Part shown: positions 16,421-24,555 of the stretch, piece after piece
Numbering within the stretch: the stretch's first letter is position 1
How the letters are laid out: the number at the start of each line of letters is the position of its first letter
Source of the DNA: JANPCX01 sp031431125
GTDB taxonomy: Bacteria > Pseudomonadota > Gammaproteobacteria > Burkholderiales > Burkholderiaceae_C
Assembly: GCA_031431125.1 (NCBI GenBank)
Contig: JANPCX010000002.1
Location: forward strand, 44,727 to 108,726
DNA length: 64,000 nucleotides
Direction: 5' to 3'
The notes under the pieces: generated by a model
Database searches by the model: none
The model's input: only the letters and a program-made list of their open reading frames with translations
Told to the model about the DNA's origin: nothing
Translations under genes and position numbers: made by a program

Positions 16421-19060
16421 ATGACCCTACAAGCGATCAACCCGCTGTCACCCCATGTATGGGACGACATCGCCAATTCAATACGGGTTTGGTGCCAGGC
16501 GCAAACAATTCCTTTGCGTGATGTTTGTATCGTCGTGCCCCTGAGCGCGCATTTGGCAGCTGCCAAAGAGGCCATGGCCCGCGCCTTGGCCGCGAACGAA
16601 TGGATGCCGCGTATCGACACCGCGACTACCCTCGCTGCAGCCCTGGCACCCCCTCCGCCGGCACAGTCGGGGCAAATCAGCTTTGACGTGGCCCGTGACC
16701 GCTTGTTGGCCCAGGTGCTCTTGGCGCCGCACCTCGCACGCACCACCTGGGCCAGTCGGGACGCGCCGGGACACGCCCTCATGGTGGCCCAGGTCACTGA
16801 CCTGGCGCAGCAATTGGCGCGCGCGGCGCAGGTTTTGCCGCCGGGTCGCCGTGAGGCCTATTGGTTAGACGCACGATCACGTTTGACGCAAGCCAGTGCC
16901 GCAGGTGGCCCGGGCCACAGCGAAGGTTTGCTCGCGCAGGTGGCGCTGGCCTGGGCCGCACTCGCACCGGCACCCACCACGGATGCACTTTTTTCGCACC
17001 GCCCGGCGGCTTGGGTGATGGTGGAGGCCAGTGGGCCTGACGCGCTGTTGAATGCGGTTGCCGGCGACGCGATGGAACAAGGCATTCCCGTCTTGCAGCT
17101 TCACGCTGACGCGGTGTTTTCTGAGGGCTCGGCTTGGCCTCAAGCTGTGTCCCAGAGTGGCCGCACGGTGTTCGAAGCGGCCTGTCTAGACTTTGAAGAC
17201 GAGGCGCAGCGTGCGGCGGCCCAGGTGCTGGCACATGTGCAAGTCGGCGAAGTGCCTGTGGCCTTGGTGGCGCTCGACCGCTTGCTGGTGCGCCGTGTTC
17301 GTGCATTGCTCGCGCGCCAGCCGCTGGCGGTTCTGGATGAAACCGGTTGGACCTTGTCCACCACACGCGCTGCTGCGCTGGTTGCCGGGGTTCTCCGTCT
17401 GGCCGACCCCATGGCCAGCGCAGACGATGTATTGGACGCGCTGAAGTCCATCGCCGCGCCTTTGGGTCAGACCGCATCCTTGTCGCCGCAGGCGGTCTCG
17501 GAGTTGGAGTTCACCTGGCGCAAACGGGCGTGGCGTCGGCCGCAGGCGGTACAACCGGAACGTTTGACCGAGCCGGCGGCCTTGCTGTGGCAAGAACTGC
17601 AATCGGCCATGCAGCCGCTGCAAGCCAGCCGCACCCGAACACTGGGTGACTGGCTCGATCTACTGCAAGCGCTCTTGAACAGGCTCGGTTTGTTGCCTGC
17701 CTTGCAAGGCGACGACGCGGGCCGCCAGGTATTGCAGCGTTTGTTGGCTGCCCGCAATTGGGCAGGCACGCTGACCAGTCTCTGGGGCTACACGGCGTTC
17801 TCCGGCTGGTTGGACGACATGTTTGAACATGCCAACTTTGTTCCACCTGCGCCCACCGAGCCCTTGGTGGTGATCACGCCCTTGTCGCGCACGGCTTTGC
17901 GTGCATTTGCGGCGGTGGTGTGTCCAGGCACGGATGAACGCCAGCTCGGCGCTTGGCCTTTGTCGCCCCCCTTGTTGAGCCGCAGCATGGCGGATGCCGT
18001 GGGGCTGCCCACAGCAGAACAGCAGCGCCAGGCCCAGTGGTTGGCTTTTTGTCAGTTGCTGTGTGCGCCGCGCATCACCTTGCTGCGTCGCGTGACCGAC
18101 CAGGATGAGCTACTTTCGGCCAGTCCTTTTGTGCTGGCGCTGGGTGCTGCATTGGTTGTCCAACAGTCCAGCGATCCACGTCGGGCGGTTCCTGTTGTGC
18201 GTGCCCTGGAGCAACGCCCATTGCCCATCGCCCCGCGCCATTTGCCTGCGCAGCTCTCGGCCAGCAGTTTGGAGATGCTGCGCCAATGTCCCTATCGATT
18301 TTTTGCGTTGCAAATGCTCAAGCTGCGCCCCAGCGACGAGTTGGACGAGACGCTGGCCAAACGCGACTACGGCACCTGGTTGCATCAAGTCTTGCTCCGT
18401 TTTCACCAGCAGCGTGCTCAAAACGGACCTGCCGATTTGGCGCTAGAGGCCAGCACACTGCACGCCATGGAGAACGAAGTGCTTCATGGCCTGGGCTTGG
18501 ACGAAGCTGAGTTTTTGCCTTACGCCGCCACCTTTCGTCGCCTAGTTCCGCGCTATTTATCGTGGTTGCATCAGCGCGACAAAGAAGGCGCTTTGTGGCT
18601 GGATGGCGAACGTGCTTTGCGCGCAGAACCTGCCGCCTGGGAGGGCATGGCCATGGTCGGTGAGATTGACCGCGTGGACAGCGTGGACGATGAACACGCT
18701 GGCCCAGTCATCCAGCTCATCGACTACAAAACCGGCTCCGTGGCTGAGCTGCGAAAAAAAATCAAGCGGCCACTGGAAGACACCCAACTCGCGTTTTATG
18801 CTGCGCTGATGGCCGAACAATCACAAGCCATTGGAACCTTGGCCGCCGCCTACATGGCACTGGACGACAGCGAAACCATCCATGTGCTGGCTCATCCTGA
18901 TGTCGAACACAGCGCAGAGCAGCTCTTGTCCGGGGTGGCCCAGGAACTCAAACGGATACGCGCCGGAACACCTCTGCCGGCCTTGGGCGAAGGCGCAGTC
19001 TGCGAGACCTGTGAAGCGCGTGGCCTGTGCCGGCGTGACCAGTGGGAGGGCGGCGCATGA
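16421..19060 (+). CDS. AddB-like PD-(D/E)XK nuclease / inactivated helicase subunit
   Basis: Probable partner of the AddA-like helicase that follows, in recombinational processing of double-strand breaks. About 880 residues. The N-terminal half is Ala/Leu-rich with no recognisable Walker A, fitting an inactivated helicase fold. The C-terminal third is a nuclease domain with GEIDRVD and the catalytic strand QLIDYKTG. It is bracketed by a cysteine in RQCPYRF and a terminal cluster CETCEARGLC, the pattern of an iron-sulphur staple. A GTG at 16379 is an alternative start. Its stop overlaps the next start (ATGA). AddB-type genes beside trxA are also seen in alphaproteobacteria. Confidence 0.8.
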   Translation: MTLQAINPLSPHVWDDIANSIRVWCQAQTIPLRDVCIVVPLSAHLAAAKEAMARALAANEWMPRIDTATTLAAALAPPPPAQSGQISFDVARDRLLAQVLLAPHLARTTWASRDAPGHALMVAQVTDLAQQLARAAQVLPPGRREAYWLDARSRLTQASAAGGPGHSEGLLAQVALAWAALAPAPTTDALFSHRPAAWVMVEASGPDALLNAVAGDAMEQGIPVLQLHADAVFSEGSAWPQAVSQSGRTVFEAACLDFEDEAQRAAAQVLAHVQVGEVPVALVALDRLLVRRVRALLARQPLAVLDETGWTLSTTRAAALVAGVLRLADPMASADDVLDALKSIAAPLGQTASLSPQAVSELEFTWRKRAWRRPQAVQPERLTEPAALLWQELQSAMQPLQASRTRTLGDWLDLLQALLNRLGLLPALQGDDAGRQVLQRLLAARNWAGTLTSLWGYTAFSGWLDDMFEHANFVPPAPTEPLVVITPLSRTALRAFAAVVCPGTDERQLGAWPLSPPLLSRSMADAVGLPTAEQQRQAQWLAFCQLLCAPRITLLRRVTDQDELLSASPFVLALGAALVVQQSSDPRRAVPVVRALEQRPLPIAPRHLPAQLSASSLEMLRQCPYRFFALQMLKLRPSDELDETLAKRDYGTWLHQVLLRFHQQRAQNGPADLALEASTLHAMENEVLHGLGLDEAEFLPYAATFRRLVPRYLSWLHQRDKEGALWLDGERALRAEPAAWEGMAMVGEIDRVDSVDDEHAGPVIQLIDYKTGSVAELRKKIKRPLEDTQLAFYAALMAEQSQAIGTLAAAYMALDDSETIHVLAHPDVEHSAEQLLSGVAQELKRIRAGTPLPALGEGAVCETCEARGLCRRDQWEGGA

Positions 19061-22000
19061 CCGCCCCGCAACGCGGGCCGGCCTACCGCTGCAACGGCGA
19101 GCCCACCACGCGCGAGGCGTTTTATGCCTTGGCCTGCGATCCCTCTCGCAGCGTGGTGGTGGAGGCCTGCGCCGGCGCTGGCAAAACCTGGATGCTGGTG
19201 TCGCGCATTCTTCGCGCTTTGCTCGAAGGCGCCGAGCCGCATGAAGTGCTGGCCATCACCTTCACCCGCAAAGCGGCGGGCCAAATGCGCGAACGTTTGA
19301 ACGATTGGCTTGTTGCCTTTTCGGAACAACGTGCAAACGATGAACAGCGCCGCGAAGCGTTGCAAGCACGCGGCATGAGCCCTGAGCAAGCAAAAACCTT
19401 GGCACCGCGTTTGGGCCAATTGCATGCGCAACTGCTGCAAAGCGGTCGTCCGCCGCAGATCTACACCTTTCACCGCTGGTTCTTTCAGCTCTTGCGCGCG
19501 GCGCCATTGGAGTTGTTGGGTGAGCTGCAATTGAGCAGCGACATGCAATTGGTGGAAGACTGGGCCGACCACGAAGACGAGGTCTACCGCCGTTTCCACG
19601 CAGCGGTGCTCCGCGATGCCGACCTGCTGCAAGACTTCAACGCCTTGGTGCAGGACCACGGCCGCAGTCAGTTGCGCAAGTGGTTGGATGCCGCCTGGCA
19701 AAAACGCATTGAGCTGGCCTTGACCGATGAGGCGGGACGGCTCGACAACAGCGTGCCACCAGCCGCGGCCCTGGGCGCACCTTTTGATCAGTTGACCCAC
19801 CCGTTTGAGCGTTTGACCACGCCCACGCTGCGGCAACTGCTGCTGGACGTCGCGGCACAACTCGGTCGCAAAACCACGGCCACCGCAAAAAAGCAAGGCG
19901 TGGCTTTGCTAGAGGCGTTGTCGCTGACCGAGGCCGCGTCGCAGTGGCCCGCCGTGCGTTTGGCGCTCTACACCGCTGCGGGCACGGTGCGCAAAAACAT
20001 CGAGGTGGACAGTCTCGCCTTGGCCGTGGCCCACCTCGACGACATCCACGCCGCCTGCGAACAACATGCGGCCCATGAGCGCCACCTTCGCATGGTGCGC
20101 TTGTCGCGTTGTTTGCTGCGTGAACTCAGCTTGTACAAGCGCGCCCGGGGTCTGGCCGACATGGCCGACCTGGAGTTGTGCGCCTTCAAATTGCTGAGCA
20201 GCGCCGACCTCTCGGGTTGGGTGCAGGAACGTTTGGATGCGCGCACCCGCCACCTGTTGATCGACGAGTTCCAAGACACCAGCCCCTTGCAGTGGCATGC
20301 GCTACAAGCCTGGCTGTCCGGGTATGCCGGTGCGGGTGGTGGTGCCAGTGGGCAATCACCGCCCTCGGTCTTCATCGTGGGCGACCCCAAACAAAGCATT
20401 TACCGCTTTCGCCGCGCCGAACCCAAAGTGTTTGAGGCTGCCCAGTTGTTTGTCCAGCAAGCACTGGCCGGCGTGTTGCTGGCCTGTGACCACACCCACC
20501 GCAATGCACCCGGTGTGCTGCAGGTGGTCAATGCGGTGTTTGATGCGGCGCAGGGCCAGAACGAATACAGCGGCTTTCGGGCCCACACCACACAGCAAGT
20601 GCATCGTGATACCCGACATGCCGCCTTGTCCATGCTGGCGCCGCCCCAGGCCGAAGAAGTCGACGACGCCGCAAGCACCGAGGCAGATACCAGCTGGCGC
20701 GACACCCTGACCCAGCCGCGCGTCGAAGCTGAACAAGCGCGGCGCGCCTTGGAAGCCGAGCAAGTGGCCGATGCCATCGCGCAACTGGTGCACACCCAGG
20801 GTGTGCCGCCACAAGAGATCAAAGTGCTCAGCCGAACCCGTGCTGCGTTGCTGGCACTGCAACCCGCCTTGCAAGCGCGTGGCTTGCCGTTTGCGGCGGT
20901 GGGCCAGTACGCCCTGGCTGACCACATGGTGGTGCGCGATCTGCTCGCTTTGCTGGATAGCCTGGTGTCACCGCAGAACGATTTGTCGCTGGCACATGCA
21001 CTGCGAAGCCCCATTTTTGGCGCATCGGATGCGGATTTACTCGCCTTGTTCGATGCCGCACATGAGGTGCCGTCGACCGGGTTGGCGCCGACCTCTTGGT
21101 GGGCCGCTTTGATGGATTTGCCGTCACCCAGCAGCGCGCTGGCCCGCGCCGCTGGTTTGCTCGGACGATGGCAGCTGGCATCACAACAGCTGCCACCACA
21201 TGACCTCTTGGACCGCATCGTGGCCGAGGCTCAAGTGCGTGAGCGTGTCGCGGCCGCCTGGCCTGCCAGCCGCGCGCCCCAAGCCTTGGCGGCCATCGAT
21301 GCCTTGCTTGAACAAGCACTGACCCTGGACGGCGCACGTTATGCCACCGCCTACCGTTTTGTGCGCGCTTTGCGTCGCCGCGCCATCCAAGTCGCTGCGC
21401 CCACACCGCCCGGCGCCACGGCCTTGCTCACGGTGCACGGGGCCAAGGGCTTGGAGTCGCCTTGGGTGTTTTTGATGGACACCGACCCCACCCCCCAAGC
21501 GGCCGAAACCGTGACCCTGCTCGTGGACTGGCCTGTGCATGCCCTCGCACCCTTGGCCTGCGGTTTTGTTTACTCGACCCGCCGCTGTCCACCGTCCTTG
21601 CAGCCACTGCTGGACATCGACAACCAGGCCAGGCAGCGCGAAGAGCTCAACGGCCTCTATGTGGCTTTGACGCGCGCTGAGGGCCACGTCGTCATCAGCG
21701 CGACGCCTTCGGCGAGTAAAAGAGCCGCTGCAACGCCCTCTTGGTGGTCACGGTTGCTGCCGCATGCGCAGCCTTGGCCCGCGATACCGACTGGCTTGAA
21801 CAGCGGCCCAGAAAATTCCGTCGACAACACCTTGTGGTGTTTGCCAACGGAGGAGGCGCCGAGGGCCTCCGCAAATGAAGTTTCTTCCACCAGCCGGCGC
21901 TCAGCACCTGTCGAAGGGCTTGTGGATGACCGGCAAGGCCCACCCGACACTCTGCCTGCGTCACAAGACAGCAGCATCCGCCTCGGCCAAGCCATTCATC

Positions 22001-22464
22001 TGGCCTTGCAATGGGCTACCCAACGGCTGGATGCGCAGCGCCAGTTGGAAACCAGTGCCAAGCCAGCCCCGCCTGACCTGGTCGCCTGTTGCGAGGCCGC
22101 CGCCCAGGTACACGGTGTGCCGGCGCCAGACGTCAGCGCTGTGGTTCAGCGCATTTGGGCCAGCCCTGCAGCCCAAGTGTTTTTCAGCAGCCCGCAATTG
22201 TGCTGGGCAGGCAACGAGGTGCCATTGGCAGTAGACGGCAAAACCCAAAGAATTGACCGTTTGGTGGCTTTGGAGGAGAACGGCGTCACGACCTGGTGGG
22301 TGCTGGACTACAAGCTGCACCCCGCGCCGCAAACGGTTACCCAGTACTGCGATCAGCTGCGCACTTATGCGGCTGCTGTGCGGAGTTTGCAAGCGCCGCA
22401 GGGCGTGCGCTGTGCGTTTGTCACGGGGGAGGGGCAGGTCCTCGAGTGGGTTCAACCGTCTTAG
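19057..22464 (+). CDS. AddA-like UvrD-family helicase-nuclease
   Basis: Superfamily 1A helicase of 1135 residues. Motif I is EACAGAGKTWMLV, motif Ia ITFTRKAAGQM, motif II LLIDEFQDTSPLQW, motif III VGDPKQSIYRFRRAEP, motif V TVHGAKGLESPWVFL and motif VI YVALTRAEGHVVI. The C-terminal 150 residues carry a RecB-type nuclease core (KTQRIDRLVAL, WVLDYKLHP, YCDQLRTYAAAV). The ATG overlaps the preceding stop by four bases, so the two proteins are probably made together as an AddAB-type complex. RecBCD is the alternative family, but there is no third subunit here. Confidence 0.85.
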   Translation: MTAPQRGPAYRCNGEPTTREAFYALACDPSRSVVVEACAGAGKTWMLVSRILRALLEGAEPHEVLAITFTRKAAGQMRERLNDWLVAFSEQRANDEQRREALQARGMSPEQAKTLAPRLGQLHAQLLQSGRPPQIYTFHRWFFQLLRAAPLELLGELQLSSDMQLVEDWADHEDEVYRRFHAAVLRDADLLQDFNALVQDHGRSQLRKWLDAAWQKRIELALTDEAGRLDNSVPPAAALGAPFDQLTHPFERLTTPTLRQLLLDVAAQLGRKTTATAKKQGVALLEALSLTEAASQWPAVRLALYTAAGTVRKNIEVDSLALAVAHLDDIHAACEQHAAHERHLRMVRLSRCLLRELSLYKRARGLADMADLELCAFKLLSSADLSGWVQERLDARTRHLLIDEFQDTSPLQWHALQAWLSGYAGAGGGASGQSPPSVFIVGDPKQSIYRFRRAEPKVFEAAQLFVQQALAGVLLACDHTHRNAPGVLQVVNAVFDAAQGQNEYSGFRAHTTQQVHRDTRHAALSMLAPPQAEEVDDAASTEADTSWRDTLTQPRVEAEQARRALEAEQVADAIAQLVHTQGVPPQEIKVLSRTRAALLALQPALQARGLPFAAVGQYALADHMVVRDLLALLDSLVSPQNDLSLAHALRSPIFGASDADLLALFDAAHEVPSTGLAPTSWWAALMDLPSPSSALARAAGLLGRWQLASQQLPPHDLLDRIVAEAQVRERVAAAWPASRAPQALAAIDALLEQALTLDGARYATAYRFVRALRRRAIQVAAPTPPGATALLTVHGAKGLESPWVFLMDTDPTPQAAETVTLLVDWPVHALAPLACGFVYSTRRCPPSLQPLLDIDNQARQREELNGLYVALTRAEGHVVISATPSASKRAAATPSWWSRLLPHAQPWPAIPTGLNSGPENSVDNTLWCLPTEEAPRASANEVSSTSRRSAPVEGLVDDRQGPPDTLPASQDSSIRLGQAIHLALQWATQRLDAQRQLETSAKPAPPDLVACCEAAAQVHGVPAPDVSAVVQRIWASPAAQVFFSSPQLCWAGNEVPLAVDGKTQRIDRLVALEENGVTTWWVLDYKLHPAPQTVTQYCDQLRTYAAAVRSLQAPQGVRCAFVTGEGQVLEWVQPS

Positions 22465-22608
22465 CGTCATTTCGAACCTTGCTCGGCGGACGGCTGAACC
22501 TGCGGTCATGACACGCCAAACCTGAATTGCCCCCAATTCCCCGTCCATCTCCACCGTTTGCGCCAGGCCACCAGGCGCTCCAATGGAGACCAATTCGTCT
22601 TCATCCGA

Positions 22609-24555
22609 ATGGCCACCACTTTGCCCCAGCATCCACCGGCAACCGCCAGCACGCGGCCGAGCGCAGCGCCAGCGTCGCGCTCGGCGGGGCCGCGGGCGTT
22701 TGGGCGCTTTGCCTTGCTGCAGCTACTGGGGAAAAGCGAACTGACCATGTCGTGGTTGGCCAGCGACCCGCGCTCAGGCCAAGAGGTGGTGCTGGCCATG
22801 CCGCGTGTGCAACCCGTGGACGAGTTTGCCCTTGAGGTATGGCAGCGTGATGCGCGCAAAGCATCGCGACTGAACCATCCGCATTTGGCCCATGTCATTG
22901 AAACGGGCGTGCAAGACCACTGGCCTTACTTCGTGGTCGACCGCGCTTTGGGCTTGACCCTGCCGGAATGGTTGGCTGCCCACCCGAACAGCACTGCGCT
23001 GGAACAAGTGGGCTGGTTGTGCCAGGCCCTGGAAGGGCTGGCCTATGCCCACGAGGCCGGAGTCTCCCATGGCGACTTGCAGCCCCACCAATTGCTCATC
23101 AATGAACACGGCACGGTGCGTGTGATGGCCCTGGCCTGCGCCAACGAGCCCAGCCGCACCGAAGGCGGGGGGCGTGGAACCACCCATTCCATGCCACTGG
23201 ATCCGACCGAGCTGCGCACACAGCGCGCCACGGCGGAACGTGATCTGCTCGCCTGCGGTCTCCTGCTGCACGTGCTGCTTTCGGGCGAGAACCCCTTGAA
23301 CGAGAGTGACTTCTCGCGCGTCATTCAGCGCATGCCGCCTTTGGGCCGCGACCTGCTGCGCCTGTCTTGGACGACCCCGGCGCCGGTGTCAGAAGCACTG
23401 CGCGCGATTGCGAACCGTGCGGTCGCCTCTCAGCAGCGTCAGCGTTATCTGAATGCCAGAACTTTTTTACGCGCCCTGCAAGGCTGGTGTGAGGTTGAAG
23501 GTCAAGACAGTGGCGGCCCTTTGGTCTTGTTGCTCGACCGCCTGCGCACGGTCGGCCATTTGCCTGCCATGCCCGGTGTCGGCCAGCGCGTGGCGCGGCT
23601 GGCAGCCATGGATGGTCAACACACCGATGCCATCGCCGAACAAATTTTGCAAGACATGGCGCTGAGTTTTGAGCTGCTGCGCCAGGTGAATGCGGTTCAC
23701 ATCAGCGGGGGGCAGCTGTCGGGTGGCGGTCCTGTGCTCACCGTGCGCCGTGCTGTGGCCATGCTGGGACTCAACGGCGTGCGCTTGGCGGGCAACGGCC
23801 TGCGGGCCTGGCCCGGACCTTTGTCTGAGACGGGCGCTGCTGCCATGGAGCGCACCATGGAGCGCGTGCGTTTGGCTGGCCACGTCGCACAGTTGCTTCG
23901 GCCTGCTGGTTTTGATCCGGAAATGGTTTATCTCGTCAGTGCGCTGCAAAACCTGGGTCGTTTGCTGGTGCAGTACCACTTTGCAGAAGAAGCAGAACAA
24001 ATCCGCCAGTTGATGCGGCCGGCACCACCACCGCCCGGCAGCGAGTTGGGAACACCGGAGTTGCCTGGCATGAGTGAATCCATGGCGTCGTTGGCGGTGT
24101 TGGGGGCGGACATTGAATCCCTCGGTGCTGCGGTGGCCAAACATTGGGGCTTGGGTGAAGAGGTGCAGCATATGATGCGCCGCTTGCCCACGACCCGACC
24201 TGTACGCAGCCCCGATGGCGACGCCGACTTTATTCGTGCCGCTGCAAGCGCCGCCAACGAAAGCGTGGACGTGCTCACCTTTTTGCCTCAGTCCAAAATG
24301 GGTAACGCTTTGGCCCAAGTGACACAGCGTTATGCGCGTCTCTTGCACCTGGAGACCACCAGTTTGGCCCAGGCCTTGCAACAAGCGCGCACCATGTTGC
24401 GCCAAGGTGTGGGTGCCGCCACCTCAATACAGCCAGCGAACACCGCGCGGCCTGCCGACGCGCCTGGTCCAAAAACGTCGATACCTGGGCACACCAACGT
24501 CGGTACCGCGAGCGCGGACCCCACCATCCAGGCCAACCGCAAGGTCGGTGGTTGA
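22609..24555 (+). CDS. Pseudokinase-HDOD protein
   Basis: 648 residues from the ATG at 22609 (a TTG at 22558 is possible; neither has a clear ribosome-binding site). Residues 30-300 align with the kinase domain of the next gene but lack its catalytic parts. The glycine loop is degenerate (LGKSELTMSW). The ATP-anchoring Lys is replaced by Met64 in VLAMP. HRDLKPSN has become HGDLQPHQ, and DFG has become ALA (174-176). Residues about 310-600 form an HDOD domain (signalling, related to HD phosphohydrolases). The Pro/Thr-rich tail is unstructured. Probably a binding or scaffold protein made from a duplicated active kinase. Confidence 0.8.
   Translation: MATTLPQHPPATASTRPSAAPASRSAGPRAFGRFALLQLLGKSELTMSWLASDPRSGQEVVLAMPRVQPVDEFALEVWQRDARKASRLNHPHLAHVIETGVQDHWPYFVVDRALGLTLPEWLAAHPNSTALEQVGWLCQALEGLAYAHEAGVSHGDLQPHQLLINEHGTVRVMALACANEPSRTEGGGRGTTHSMPLDPTELRTQRATAERDLLACGLLLHVLLSGENPLNESDFSRVIQRMPPLGRDLLRLSWTTPAPVSEALRAIANRAVASQQRQRYLNARTFLRALQGWCEVEGQDSGGPLVLLLDRLRTVGHLPAMPGVGQRVARLAAMDGQHTDAIAEQILQDMALSFELLRQVNAVHISGGQLSGGGPVLTVRRAVAMLGLNGVRLAGNGLRAWPGPLSETGAAAMERTMERVRLAGHVAQLLRPAGFDPEMVYLVSALQNLGRLLVQYHFAEEAEQIRQLMRPAPPPPGSELGTPELPGMSESMASLAVLGADIESLGAAVAKHWGLGEEVQHMMRRLPTTRPVRSPDGDADFIRAAASAANESVDVLTFLPQSKMGNALAQVTQRYARLLHLETTSLAQALQQARTMLRQGVGAATSIQPANTARPADAPGPKTSIPGHTNVGTASADPTIQANRKVGG

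Noticed and set aside
16261..16797. Upstream extension of the trxA frame
   Set aside because: It is antisense to the AddB-like gene and thioredoxins start at the chosen ATG with a good ribosome-binding site.
18892..19896. 334-codon minus-strand frame spanning the AddB/AddA junction
   Set aside because: Antisense shadow lacking any recognisable domain.
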